Source: Pseudovibrio exalbescens | Lineage (GTDB): Bacteria; Pseudomonadota; Alphaproteobacteria; Rhizobiales; Stappiaceae | Direction of reading: 5' to 3' | Length of the DNA stretch: 64,000 bases | NCBI RefSeq assembly: GCF_028737195.1 | Contig: NZ_JAQZAJ010000004.1 | Location: 62,001 to 126,000 of the forward strand | Part shown: positions 39,776-48,592 of the stretch, in pieces | Layout of the letters: each line of letters starts with the position of its first letter | How positions within the stretch are numbered: position 1 is the stretch's first letter | Position numbers and translations under genes: made by a program | Notes under the pieces: model-generated | Seen by the model: the letters and a program-made list of their open reading frames with translations, nothing else | Database searches by the model: none | Told to the model about the DNA's origin: nothing

Positions 39776-40219
39776 ATGTCCCTCCAGAGTGCCGCATGGG
39801 AGCGGTTGATTTACCTGGTTGATTTTGTCGAAAGCTTTGTCGCCAAGGATATGCAGCGCAAACACAACATCGGACTCTCGGAGTTTCGTGCCCTTAAGTT
39901 CTTGGAGGTCGCCAAGGATTCTGAACTGCGTATGCAAGAATTGGCTGGCCTTCTGGGATTGAACCAGAGTTCCGTCACCCGTCTGGTCGGGCGGCTTGAG
40001 AACAATGGCTATACGGTGAGAGACCTGTGCCCTGACGACAAGCGCGGCATCTATACTGTTCTCACGAACCGGGGGCGCAAGCGTCTTTCAGAGGCCAGGG
40101 TTGACTACGAAAAAGCGCTCTGTGCGGCTCTTGAAGAAGCCAAGGACAAGTTTAGTGCAGGGGACGTGCTTACTTTGCTGAATGCGCTCTCCGCCAAAGA
40201 AGAAGTTGAGGCCAGCTGA
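39776..40219 (+). CDS. MarR family transcriptional regulator
   Basis: 147-aa winged-helix regulator: ELRMQELAGLLGLNQSSVTRLVGRLENNGYTVRDLCPDDKRG (HTH plus wing with the conserved D-x-R region). Ligand-responsive repressors of this family often control neighbouring export or detoxification genes. It lies 219 bp after the last gene of the carrier-protein cluster with its own promoter region, and both promoters share TGCAyrTGCA, so it is a candidate cluster regulator. Confidence 0.9.
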   Translation: MSLQSAAWERLIYLVDFVESFVAKDMQRKHNIGLSEFRALKFLEVAKDSELRMQELAGLLGLNQSSVTRLVGRLENNGYTVRDLCPDDKRGIYTVLTNRGRKRLSEARVDYEKALCAALEEAKDKFSAGDVLTLLNALSAKEEVEAS

Positions 40220-40224
40220 ACCCG

Positions 40225-40265
40225 AAAGCCCTCCGTTCTTTGCAGAGACGGAGGGCTTTGTTTTT
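40225..40265. terminator. Terminator after the MarR gene
   Basis: AAAGCCCTCCGT / ACGGAGGGCTTT, 12-bp perfect stem followed by GTTTTT; also usable by the convergent nitroreductase gene. Confidence 0.9.
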
Positions 40266-40284
40266 AGGGTGACGGCGGATTGGC

Positions 40285-41070
40285 TTATCCGTCGAAGACA
40301 TCGCTTTCCGGCATCCATTCAGGCCGCTCCATATCGAAGCCTTGTGACCTCAAAACCGGCGCCACTTTCGGGAAGTAAATGCTCTTGTAGTACCCTGCGG
40401 TAGAGGCGGAATAGCTTGGCATTTCCGGCAGGCCTTGTTCGTTCCACCATTCCTGCAAAGTTGCCTCATAACGCTTGACGCCGTCGGCGACCTTCTGCGC
40501 GTCATACTTTTCAAACATGGCGAAACTCTCCAATGGAACGCGCGGCTTCACGCCGGAGAGCTTTGCCTTGTCTGGTACGCCAAGCGTCAGGCCGTTGATC
40601 GGGAAAGTGCGCTGAGGCAGGCCAAGCAGCTCAATCATGGCTTCCGGTGCACGGCGAATGCCGCCAATTGCAGTGGAGCCATAGCCGAGGCTTTCGGCGG
40701 CTGTTTGCAAGGCGTTGGTCATGATGCCAGCGTCAACGGCACCCACAAGCAGGCCCTCGGCGGACTTCTCAATGACAATTTCCTCGCCGGCCAGATAGGT
40801 CGCAAAGCCCGGCCGTACATAATCCATCACAACCGTGATGAACACATCTGCGCCCGCAACTTGCGGCTGGCCACCTGCGATCTCAGCGATCTTTTTGATG
40901 GTCTCCTTGTCCTGCGTCACAACAAGCGAGATTTGCTGGCCGTTGATGGAGGTTGGAGCCTGCTGGCCCGCTTTCAGGATCAGGTTGAGATCGTCCTGCT
41001 TGACCGCTTCGCCAGTAAAGGCGCGCACGGAGCGGCGGCTCATCATCTGCTCAATTGTCTTGTTGGTCAT
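40285..41070 (-). CDS. NfsA-like NADPH-dependent nitroreductase
   Basis: 261-aa FMN-dependent reductase of the oxygen-insensitive NfsA/FRP group: N-terminal SRRSVRAFTGEAV (FMN phosphate contact), QQAPTSINGQQISLVV, SLGYGSTAIGGIRRAPEAMIELLGLP and the C-terminal extension present in NfsA. Reduces nitro compounds, quinones or flavin. Monocistronic on the minus strand; the WrbA-like flavodoxin gene upstream has its own terminator. Confidence 0.9.
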   Translation of the reverse strand: MTNKTIEQMMSRRSVRAFTGEAVKQDDLNLILKAGQQAPTSINGQQISLVVTQDKETIKKIAEIAGGQPQVAGADVFITVVMDYVRPGFATYLAGEEIVIEKSAEGLLVGAVDAGIMTNALQTAAESLGYGSTAIGGIRRAPEAMIELLGLPQRTFPINGLTLGVPDKAKLSGVKPRVPLESFAMFEKYDAQKVADGVKRYEATLQEWWNEQGLPEMPSYSASTAGYYKSIYFPKVAPVLRSQGFDMERPEWMPESDVFDG

Positions 41071-41113
41071 CGCTTAAATCCTGATGGTTCAAATCGGTCT
41101 TGGCGGTAAACAG

Positions 41114-41138
41114 CAAAGACCCGCGGAAACGCGGGCCT
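41114..41138 (-). terminator. Minus-strand terminator after the flavodoxin-like gene
   Basis: CCCGCG (41120-41125) / CGCGGG (41130-41135) with AAAG on the left, giving a U-rich end on the minus transcript. Confidence 0.65.
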
Positions 41139-41227
41139 TCTCCTGGGCAATGCATGAATGCACGTGTCATCCAAGATGTCGGTCGAGTACCCACCCTCGA
41201 ACAAGTGGGGGGAACCACCTACCCGGT

Positions 41228-41803
41228 TCAGCGAAGCTTCGCCGCCATTGTGGCAACGCGCTGGCCAAGGTGCTTGGCTGTGGCCAGATCCGCTTCGCTC
41301 ATGGCATCTGCGCCTTGGTCCACGTTGGACTGCGCCATGGCACCGATGAAACCACCAACGCGGTTCAGGTCGCTTTCAGAGCCTTGAGAGCTGTTGTTGC
41401 CCGGCATCAGGTTGAGGTTCACCCAGATCATGCCATGCTGAGCTGCAAGCAGCGAGAAACCGATCAGGGTGTTGAGCTTGTCGCCGGACATTGCACCGGA
41501 GTTGGTGAAGCCAGCGGCCAGCTTATTGGCCCAACGCTGCTCCATCCATGCACCGGAGGTCTTGTCCATGAAGACTTTCATCTGCGCAGAGGCTGAGCCC
41601 ATGTAGGTTGGCGCGCCAAAGATGATAGCGTCAGCCTTATCAAGTGCCGCCCAAGCCGCATCTGCGCCTTCACCTTCGAACTCGTCGGTATGGAAGAACA
41701 GCACCTCAGCGCCCGGTACACTCTGTGCGCCGTCGCGTACTGCTTCTGCCTGACGCTGGGTATGGCCATAGCCGCTGTGATAAACGATTGCCGTTGTCGC
41801 CAT
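41228..41803 (-). CDS. Flavodoxin-fold NAD(P)H-dependent oxidoreductase (WrbA-like)
   Basis: 191-aa flavodoxin-like protein. FMN phosphate loop YHSGYGHTQRQAEAV (about 8-22), second loop FGAPTYMGSASAQMKVFMDKTSG, third GMIWVNLNLMPGN. Resembles WrbA-type NAD(P)H:quinone reductases, but the third loop is shorter. Divergent from a LysR gene (110-bp gap), which probably controls it. Likely two-electron reduction of quinones to avoid redox cycling. Confidence 0.85.
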   Translation of the reverse strand: MATTAIVYHSGYGHTQRQAEAVRDGAQSVPGAEVLFFHTDEFEGEGADAAWAALDKADAIIFGAPTYMGSASAQMKVFMDKTSGAWMEQRWANKLAAGFTNSGAMSGDKLNTLIGFSLLAAQHGMIWVNLNLMPGNNSSQGSESDLNRVGGFIGAMAQSNVDQGADAMSEADLATAKHLGQRVATMAAKLR

Positions 41804-41913
41804 CTTTGTCTTTCCTTACTCGGTGAGGACTGTTTTGTCGGTTGCACACTAGCACTTGCATTTATCAAAAAAAGCAGGAGTGTGGAGGAAACACTTATCG
41901 GATTTATCGGAAA

Positions 41914-42810
41914 ATGAAAATCGAAGATGTTGCACTCTTTGAACGCATAGCGGAGCTGGGCTCTGTTTCCGCAGCGGGCGAGGCGCTTGGCATTACGCCT
42001 AATCTGGCAAGTGAGCGTCTTGCGCGCCTGGAGCGTACCTTGTCTTGTACGCTTGCCACCAGAACCACGCGGAGCTTGTCACTCACCGATGAGGGGCGTC
42101 AGTTTCTGGAACGGGCAAAGGTGCTCCTGGAGGCTTACGAGGAAGCCCGGCACAGCGTTGGAACGCGCTCGCAGGAGCCAACAGGATCTTTGCGTGTTAC
42201 GGCGCCGTCATTCTTCGGGCGGCTGTTTCTGCCAACCGTTATCGAGGCGTTCTTGACCCGCTATCCGAAGGCGGCACTGGACCTGTCTCTTTCCGATCAC
42301 GTGGAAGACTACGCTGCGAGGGGGTTTGATCTCGCTATTCGCATCGGCAACATTCCCGATAGCAGCTATCGCGGACGCAAGCTGGGTGACAATGTCTCCG
42401 TGTTGGTGGCCTCTCCGGCTTATCTTGAAAGATATGGGGCACCGCAAACGCCCGAGGACCTGAAGGACCACAACTGTATGGTTTTTGCCGGTCAGAACAA
42501 ATGGACACTGGAGACCGCAGATGGACCAAGGATCATCCTGGTGTCAGGAACGCTGCGCACAGACAGCGCCGAAATCGACAAGTTTGCTGCCGTCAATGGC
42601 CTTGGCATCGCTCTTCGCTCCAAATGGAGCATTCGCGAGGAGTTGGCGTCCGGCACTTTGGTACAGGTGCTCCCGACGTACCCAGTAACAACAAACATGA
42701 GCATCTGGGCCATTCATCCGCCGGGGCGTTACGTCTCGGTTGCGGCAAAAAGCTTCGTGGAGCTGCTACAGGCGGAGCTTCGCACGGCTTTGCGCGATAC
42801 CTCGGCGTGA
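41914..42810 (+). CDS. LysR family transcriptional regulator
   Basis: 298 aa, CrgA/DmlR-type LysR: HTH about 1-60 (FERIAELGSVSAAGEALGITPNLASERLARLERTL) and effector domain (GSLRVTAPSFFGRLFLPTVIEAFL, RGFDLAIRIGNIPDSS). Start ATG at 41914 is the family-typical one; a longer frame upstream is not coding. Divergent from the flavodoxin-like gene and followed 69 bp later by a thioesterase gene on the same strand. Confidence 0.9.
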   Translation: MKIEDVALFERIAELGSVSAAGEALGITPNLASERLARLERTLSCTLATRTTRSLSLTDEGRQFLERAKVLLEAYEEARHSVGTRSQEPTGSLRVTAPSFFGRLFLPTVIEAFLTRYPKAALDLSLSDHVEDYAARGFDLAIRIGNIPDSSYRGRKLGDNVSVLVASPAYLERYGAPQTPEDLKDHNCMVFAGQNKWTLETADGPRIILVSGTLRTDSAEIDKFAAVNGLGIALRSKWSIREELASGTLVQVLPTYPVTTNMSIWAIHPPGRYVSVAAKSFVELLQAELRTALRDTSA

Positions 42811-42879
42811 CCGGTCTAAAGGCGCAATTGTCTGGCTGCGGTTCCGCCCATAGGTTCCTCCCCGAAAGAGGAGGATGCA

Positions 42880-43422
42880 ATGGACAACAACGACACGCTG
42901 ACAACCAAGAGCCGCAGCTATGAATACGCGGTGGCCAAGTTCAACATTGAAGCGGCCATGAACATGAGCGGGCTGGAGTACATGCGTGCCCTCGCCGCAG
43001 GCGAAATCGGCGCCCCGCCCCCCATTGCGCAGACGGTCAACATGTCCCTGCCCTTCGCGCTGGAAGAAGGCAGTGCCATTGTAGAGGCCTATCCTGCGGA
43101 CTTCCTGCTTAATCCAATGGGGTTTGTGCATGGCGGATTTGCCGCCACCATCTTGGATACGGTCGTGGGTATTGCCGTTCACACGTCGCTGCCAAAAGGC
43201 ATTGGCTACACCACCGCACAGCTGAACCTCAACTACACCCGCGCCATATTGCCGAGCACCGGCAAATTGCGCGCTCAGGGCAAGGTGATCCATTCAGGAC
43301 GGCAAATGGCAACAGCCGAGGGCTACCTGCATGGGGTTGAGGATGGCAAGCTCTACGCACACGCCACAACCACATGTTTTCTGTTTCCGCTAAAGCTGCA
43401 CAAGGGGCAGGTGGCAGGGTAA
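42880..43422 (+). CDS. PaaI-type hotdog thioesterase
   Basis: 180-aa acyl-CoA thioesterase-like protein. The HGG motif is MGFVHGGFAATILDTVVG with catalytic-type Asp, then YTTAQLNLNYTRAILPSTG and the final strand HATTTCFLF. It has an N-terminal helical extension of about 45 residues compared with the thioesterase at 22016. Probably co-transcribed with the LysR gene upstream; followed by a terminator. Confidence 0.88.
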   Translation: MDNNDTLTTKSRSYEYAVAKFNIEAAMNMSGLEYMRALAAGEIGAPPPIAQTVNMSLPFALEEGSAIVEAYPADFLLNPMGFVHGGFAATILDTVVGIAVHTSLPKGIGYTTAQLNLNYTRAILPSTGKLRAQGKVIHSGRQMATAEGYLHGVEDGKLYAHATTTCFLFPLKLHKGQVAG

Positions 43423-43434
43423 CTGGTAATAACA

Positions 43435-43469
43435 AAACCTCCGAGCCGCCGTTTAGCGGCTGGAGGTTT
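43435..43469. terminator. Terminator hairpin between thioesterase and monooxygenase genes
   Basis: AAACCTCC (43435-43442) / GGAGGTTT (43462-43469) with an inner AGCCGC/GCGGCT stem; convergent genes share it. Confidence 0.85.
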
Positions 43470-43492
43470 CCTGCTCTCTGGAAGCCGGGAGC

Positions 43493-43786
43493 TTATGCGA
43501 GGCGGTTGAGCTTCTTGATGTTCACGCCCGCCAGGTATGGCTTCGCACTCTCACCGAACGACTGGAAGTGCTCAGAGGCTGCGTGCTTTTCGAAAGCTTC
43601 TTCGTCTTTGAACTGTTCGATCATGACTAGCTTATTGTCATCTTCTAGGTCGCGATGAAGTTCATAGGAAATGTTGCCAGGTTCCGCGCGCGAAGGTTCG
43701 ATGAGCTTGAGAACTTCTGCCTTCAGGTTTTCGATTTCACCTGGTTTGGAAATGATTTCGGCAACAATAATGATTTTTTCCGACAT
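43493..43786 (-). CDS. Antibiotic biosynthesis monooxygenase (ABM) domain protein, YgiN-like
   Basis: 97-aa dimeric ferredoxin-like ABM protein: KIIIVAEIISKPGEIENLKAE, NISYELHRDLEDDNKLVMIEQFKDEEAFEKH, HFQSF. YgiN-type proteins act as quinol monooxygenases or quinone-redox partners. It lies between reductase genes and fits a quinone-handling theme. Monocistronic. Confidence 0.9.
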   Translation of the reverse strand: MSEKIIIVAEIISKPGEIENLKAEVLKLIEPSRAEPGNISYELHRDLEDDNKLVMIEQFKDEEAFEKHAASEHFQSFGESAKPYLAGVNIKKLNRLA

Positions 43787-44002
43787 AATTCATCTTTCGT
43801 TGGCTTGGGCCCCATTACTGACCTCCAAAACAGGCAACCCAGAAAACAGTGCTGGCGCTCTTATCCCAGCTAACAAAGCCGACTAAAAAGGAGGGAGACG
43901 ACTCTCCCTCTACGATAAACCAGCAACTTATTGGGGCAAGGGAAGTGGCCTACGTGTGAATGCGAAGGTATACCGTCCCGATATTATATTTTTCCCAATG
44001 AA

Positions 44003-44698
44003 TTAGATTGTGCGCACAATCTGCGCCATCGGGCGGCGTGTCTTTTCGACGGACGGTTCGGAAGCGCGGTATCCGAAGGCGGCCATCACGCAAACCCGGT
44101 ATTTGTCGGTGTCTACACCATAGTCTTCTCGTGCCACTCGGTTTGCTTCGTCCATGTCAAACCCTTCAATTGGGCAGGAGTCGATACCAAGCAGCGCAGC
44201 CGCAGTCATCATGTTGGCAAGGGCGATATAGGCCTGCTTTCCAGCCCAGTCGCTGATTTGTTCTGGCGATGTAATCTTGAAGTCGCTCACCTGGAACGTC
44301 TTGTAGGCGGTCGTGCGGAACGCCAAAGCATCTTCTGGAAGCTGCTTGATATCACGCATGAAAGTCTGCAGGTAGTCACTGTCATGGCGCATTTGCTTTT
44401 CGGTGTGGGTCAGGATCACCATAAAGCGGCTTGCGGTGCCAAGCTGACCGGTAGAACCACTGAACTTGCCATTCGCCCCCCAAGAGAACTCCCGCAGCTT
44501 TTCACGTTGCTCTGGCGTGTCGATGACAAGGATCTGCCAGGGCTCAAAGCCGAAGGAACTTGGAGACAACCGTGCGGCCTCCAAAATGGTGTTGAAGTCT
44601 TCCTCTGAAATGTGTCGTGCCGGATCGAAAACCTTGGTTGCATGGCGAAACGTCATGGCTTCGATGAGGGCCTCGCGCGAGATGGCTGGAACAGTCAC
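44003..44698 (-). CDS. NAD(P)H-dependent oxidoreductase/nitroreductase (NfsB-like)
   Basis: 231-aa FMN-binding nitroreductase: FRHATKVFDPARHISEEDF, ARLSPSSFGFEPWQILVI, AYIALANMMTAAALLGIDSCPIEGFD and YRVCVMAAFGYR. Length and motifs match the NfsB/YdgI group. Divergent from a LysR gene (171-bp gap), the usual layout for an inducible nitroreductase. Confidence 0.92.
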   Translation of the reverse strand: MTVPAISREALIEAMTFRHATKVFDPARHISEEDFNTILEAARLSPSSFGFEPWQILVIDTPEQREKLREFSWGANGKFSGSTGQLGTASRFMVILTHTEKQMRHDSDYLQTFMRDIKQLPEDALAFRTTAYKTFQVSDFKITSPEQISDWAGKQAYIALANMMTAAALLGIDSCPIEGFDMDEANRVAREDYGVDTDKYRVCVMAAFGYRASEPSVEKTRRPMAQIVRTI

Positions 44699-44869
44699 AG
44701 GTCATTCCTTTTTCTGGTGTGCGGCCACAGCGAGGCCCTAAAGCTTATTAGAGACAATTACTTATTGCCTCGCTTACAGCACACGATTGATGTTGACCGG
44801 AACATAAGAGGTTGGCAAAATCGAAACAATATCGCTTGTTGCGCAAAAAGAATTTGGAAAATCCAAATA

Positions 44870-45781
44870 ATGAGTTTCGATCTGAAATCTATTCAACTCT
44901 TCACGCGCATCGCGGCATTGGGTCAGATTGGTGCTGCGGGCCGGGAGTTCCGGCTCTCTCCAACCTCGGCGACGCAGCGGATAAAAGCGCTTGAGAATGT
45001 TCTGGGCACCCGCCTTTTGAACCGAAGCACGCGTTCCGTTTCGCTAACGCCCGATGGCGAGGCCTTTTTGCGACACGCCACGAATATCGTCGCCAGCATG
45101 GATGAAGCGTATTCCGAGCTATCTGGCGAAGCGGAGGTCTCCGGCACCTTGCGGGTCACCTCCTCCGCAACGTTTGGACGGCTCTATATCATGCCGCATC
45201 TGCGCCGCTTTATGGACTTGCATCCGAAACTTGAGCTGGAGTTGAACCTCAGTGATACGGTCTTGGACATGGTTGAGGGCGGGTTCGATCTGGCCTTGCG
45301 TATCGGGGTGCTTCGAGACTCTCAGCTCCTCGCCAAAAAGCTTGCCCCCTGTCGGCGCGTTCTTGTGGCCTCGCCCTGTTATCTGGAAAAGCACCCGCCG
45401 ATTTCAACTCCCGCAGACTTGAGCGTGCATGAGTGTTTGGTGGATGGCTACAAAAACAGTTGGCGGTTCCGTCACCCGGACGGGCGTGAGGAGAACGTGC
45501 GTGTCAGTGGACGTTTCAAGTCAAACATCGGAGAGGCGTTTTCCGCCGCTGCGCTGGATGGTTTCGGTATTGCGGCCTTGTCCCTTTGGCATGCGCATGA
45601 GGCGCTAAAACAGGGCGCGCTGCGTGTGGTCCTGCCAGAGGTCGAGCTGCTACCCGATTGGAACATCTATGCAGTGCAGACAAGCACGGGCCATACCCCG
45701 GCACGTGTTCGGGTTTTCCGTGAGTTCATGGAGGCCGAACTCAAGCTGCAACAGCCGATATGGGAGGAAGCGCTGCGTTAG
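44870..45781 (+). CDS. LysR family transcriptional regulator
   Basis: 303 aa. HTH (about 1-60: FTRIAALGQIGAAGREFRLSPTSATQRIKALENVLG) and effector domain (GTLRVTSSATFGRLYIMPHLRRF, GGFDLALRIGVLRDSQ). Same subfamily as the LysR at 41914. Start at 44870 is supported by the standard N-terminus; the open frame upstream lies in the promoter region. Likely regulator of the divergent nitroreductase. Confidence 0.9.
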   Translation: MSFDLKSIQLFTRIAALGQIGAAGREFRLSPTSATQRIKALENVLGTRLLNRSTRSVSLTPDGEAFLRHATNIVASMDEAYSELSGEAEVSGTLRVTSSATFGRLYIMPHLRRFMDLHPKLELELNLSDTVLDMVEGGFDLALRIGVLRDSQLLAKKLAPCRRVLVASPCYLEKHPPISTPADLSVHECLVDGYKNSWRFRHPDGREENVRVSGRFKSNIGEAFSAAALDGFGIAALSLWHAHEALKQGALRVVLPEVELLPDWNIYAVQTSTGHTPARVRVFREFMEAELKLQQPIWEEALR

Positions 45782-45800
45782 CTTTCGGAAAGCAAGGGTC

Positions 45801-45825
45801 GAGGGGCGCGCTACGCCCGCCCCTC
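45801..45825. terminator. Hairpin after the LysR gene
   Basis: GAGGGGCG (45801-45808) / CGCCCCTC (45818-45825); no U-run, so a weak or bidirectional terminator between convergent genes. Confidence 0.5.
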
Positions 45826-45849
45826 TCTGGAGGTCAGCCAGTCGACAGA

Positions 45850-46668
45850 TCAGTCGATCAGCTTACCATCCGGGCCGAAAAAGGGGTGAGGCCCGGAAAA
45901 GTTGCCGATGAAACTCTGATGAGACACCAGCGTATCGTTATTCCAATAAAACAGTCGCAGGCTTGGCGGATCCATGGTGAAGGAGGAAGCGCCCTCAGGA
46001 TCCAGATCCAGTGTAACGATATGCGCAACACATGAACCGATGCTTACCGGAATGCCGTTCTTCATGGAATCGATGTTGCGGTGAACGTGCCCGCACGCAA
46101 TGTGAAGCACTTGCACCTGATCGCGGAACAGCGGCCAAAAGTCCTCGTCAGCATTTTGCAGCATGATGCGATCCATGTGCTTGATGCCGGTTTCAAACGG
46201 CGGATGGTGAATGAAGATCAGTGTCGGCTGGTCTTCGTGGGCCTCAAGTTCGGCTTTCAGCCATGCCTGTTTATCTGCACCAAAGTGACCCTCGGACTTA
46301 CCGGGAACCGAGCTGTCGAGGCCAATGATCCGAAGGCCTTCCCGCTCAATGGAGAACGTCAGTGCGCCCTGTTGTGACAGGTAGTCGTGATCGGAAAACG
46401 CCTCGCGCATGACGCGGTAGTCGTCATGATTGCCGGGGATCACATGGTAGGGCATTGACAGACGGTCAAGCTCCTTGCGCAGGACCGCATATTCTTCACG
46501 CGTGCCGTAGTCACCCAAGTCCCCGCTCACAACCACAAGGTCGATTGCCGGTTGGAAGGCGTTGAGATGGTCGACTGCCCTTGCCAGTGCCCCGAGCGTA
46601 TCCACGTGTCCGTAGGCAAGACGGCCCTCCGCCTTGATGTGAAGGTCGGTAAGCTGCGCAATGATCAT
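45850..46668 (-). CDS. Metallophosphoesterase (CpdA-like class III phosphodiesterase)
   Basis: 272-aa calcineurin-like phosphoesterase with all metal motifs: QLTDLHI (D-x-H), VVSGDLGDYG (GD-x-x-D), IPGNHDDYR (GNHD), IFIHHPPFE and ACGHVHRN (GHxH). Cytoplasmic. ATG overlaps the stop of the ABC ATPase gene (ATGA), so it is the last gene of the LacI-controlled import operon. It may hydrolyse the imported phosphodiester or phosphomonoester. A cyclic-nucleotide phosphodiesterase role is the family's best-known activity but the operon context points to a nutrient. Confidence 0.9.
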   Translation of the reverse strand: MIIAQLTDLHIKAEGRLAYGHVDTLGALARAVDHLNAFQPAIDLVVVSGDLGDYGTREEYAVLRKELDRLSMPYHVIPGNHDDYRVMREAFSDHDYLSQQGALTFSIEREGLRIIGLDSSVPGKSEGHFGADKQAWLKAELEAHEDQPTLIFIHHPPFETGIKHMDRIMLQNADEDFWPLFRDQVQVLHIACGHVHRNIDSMKNGIPVSIGSCVAHIVTLDLDPEGASSFTMDPPSLRLFYWNNDTLVSHQSFIGNFSGPHPFFGPDGKLID

Positions 46669-47759
46669 TGGTTTGTACTCCAAACGGGCAGTACACCGCC
46701 CTCGTCAATTTTGAACTTGAACACGTCACCCGGCGCTGGCGCACTCGCCCATGCCCCTTCAAGCGTGAGGCGCTGCCCGCCGGGCATTTCCACCACAACC
46801 CTGTGGCAGGAACCGAGGAATGCTGCCGTTTTCACGGTGCCCTCAAGGCTGCCGTCTGCGTTGTGGCTCTCTTCAATCCGCTCAATGGTTTCCGGCCTGA
46901 AACAAAGGGTATTGCCGCCAAACGCGGAAGAGCGCGGCGTGGCCACAGGCTTCTCCTGCCCATCTGGCACAAATCCCTCCCGCGTCCACTTGCCGGAGAG
47001 CGCATTGGTTGCGCCGATGAAGGTTGCAACGAACATGTTCACGGGCTGGTGGTAGATTTCCTCCGGCGAGCCGATCTGTTCGATGGTGCCTTTGCTCATC
47101 ACCACGATCCGGTCGCCAAGGGCCATGGCCTCTGCTTGGTCATGGGTCACGTAGATGGCGGTAATGCCAAGGCTGCGCAAAAGGGCGTTGATTTCCATGC
47201 GCAGGTCATCACGCAAGGTGGCATCCAGCGCGGTCAGTGGCTCATCCAGCAGCAACACACGGGGACGGGGCGCGATGGCGCGCGCAAGCGCCACACGCTG
47301 GCGCTGTCCCCCTGAAAGTTGATCGATGGAGCGGTCTGCCAGCTCATGGATGCGCATCATCTTGAGCATGTCCTCAACACGGGCGTCCCGCTCGGCCTTT
47401 GAAAGACGTTCGTTGCCCTGCCCCGTTGTCAGGCCGTACCCCACGTTTTGGCGCACGGTCATGTTGGGAAACAGCGCGTAGGATTGGAACACCATGCCCA
47501 CGTGGCGCTTTTCAATTGGCAGACGGGTTACATCCTCACCGTTGAAGAGCACCGCGCTTCCGTTATCCGGGCTTTCCAAGCCGGAGATGATGCGCAGCAA
47601 AGTGGTCTTGCCGCACCCGGAAGGGCCAAGCAACACCAGCGTTTCACCGGCCTCAATCGTAAGCGTCACAGGCTTGAGGACCTGTTGGCCGCCAAAGCTC
47701 TTTGCGCAGTTCATCAAGGAAATTTCGGTGCTGCCGGAGCCAGTCTGGGTCATCGTCAT
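46665..47759 (-). CDS. ABC transporter ATP-binding protein (PotA/FbpC-type)
   Basis: 364-aa ATPase: Walker A GPSGCGKTT (about 44-52), Q-loop VFQSYALFPNMTV, signature [15 protein letters not shown], Walker B VLLLDEPLTALDA, switch YVTHDQAEAMALGDR, then a C-terminal TOBE domain with CFRPETIERI. Works with the permeases at 47787 and 48593 and the binding protein at 49520. Belongs to the group serving iron(III), polyamine, phosphonate or related substrates. Confidence 0.92.
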   Translation of the reverse strand: MTMTQTGSGSTEISLMNCAKSFGGQQVLKPVTLTIEAGETLVLLGPSGCGKTTLLRIISGLESPDNGSAVLFNGEDVTRLPIEKRHVGMVFQSYALFPNMTVRQNVGYGLTTGQGNERLSKAERDARVEDMLKMMRIHELADRSIDQLSGGQRQRVALARAIAPRPRVLLLDEPLTALDATLRDDLRMEINALLRSLGITAIYVTHDQAEAMALGDRIVVMSKGTIEQIGSPEEIYHQPVNMFVATFIGATNALSGKWTREGFVPDGQEKPVATPRSSAFGGNTLCFRPETIERIEESHNADGSLEGTVKTAAFLGSCHRVVVEMPGGQRLTLEGAWASAPAPGDVFKFKIDEGGVLPVWSTNQ

Positions 47760-47786
47760 GATGAAAAGATCCTTTGAAACTCAGCG

Positions 47787-48587
47787 TCAGCGCCGGGCTG
47801 ACTTGCGTGCGCGGCCCGTCTCGCCAAATTTCTGCATGGCGATCAAGAGCGGCACGATCATGATGAAGAAGACAAGGGTGTACGCGCTGGCCACTTCCAG
47901 CCGCATGGAGGCATAGGAGTCTGCCAGCCCCACCGGCAAGGTCTTGGTCAGCGGCGTGTGAAGCATCCACGAGAGGTTGAACTCACCAATTGAAAGGGTC
48001 ACCACCATCAAGCTGCCCGCCAAAATGCCCGGCATGGCATTGGGTACCACAATGTCAAAGAAGCGGCGGCGTTTGGCGGCCCCCAAACTTGCAGCGGCCT
48101 CCTCATACTCATGGAGCGGAATGGAGGACAGTACCGCCAGCACGGAGCGCACCATGAACGGCAGGGTGTAAAGCACATGGCCCACCAGAATGAACGCCCA
48201 GCTCATGCGGAATTCGCGAAAGCCGCCATAGGTCTGGATCAGCGCCAGTGCGATCGCAAGGCCGGGAATGGCAACGGGCAGGATTAGCGTTTCCTCAAAG
48301 ATGCGCGCCCAACGGCTTTTGGAAAGAGCCAATGCATAGGCGGCTGGAACACCTGCCACCAGCGTGATGATGAGGCATGCCAGGGCGATGCCCATGGAGC
48401 GCCAGATGGTGTCCTGATAGAGGTCCCAGACCTGCACGACCCATTCCAGCGTCAGGCCGCTTTTGATGCCGAGAAAGAAGTTCTTTGTCAGGCCCGCCAT
48501 GACGGACATGATTACCGGCACCACCAGAAAGGCCACGGTGAGAAGGGTAAGCGCGAGCGCGGAATAAAACAGTGTCTTGCGTTGCAT
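47787..48587 (-). CDS. ABC transporter permease, subunit 2
   Basis: 266-aa inner-membrane protein, six helices; EAA loop HEYEEAAASLGAAKRRRFFDIVVPNAMPG. A much longer open frame reaches 49280 but its N-terminal part is an out-of-frame reading of the other permease; the true start is ATG 48587 (aggga upstream), 5 bp after the stop of subunit 1. Confidence 0.92.
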   Translation of the reverse strand: MQRKTLFYSALALTLLTVAFLVVPVIMSVMAGLTKNFFLGIKSGLTLEWVVQVWDLYQDTIWRSMGIALACLIITLVAGVPAAYALALSKSRWARIFEETLILPVAIPGLAIALALIQTYGGFREFRMSWAFILVGHVLYTLPFMVRSVLAVLSSIPLHEYEEAAASLGAAKRRRFFDIVVPNAMPGILAGSLMVVTLSIGEFNLSWMLHTPLTKTLPVGLADSYASMRLEVASAYTLVFFIMIVPLLIAMQKFGETGRARKSARR

Positions 48588-48592
48588 GGTCC

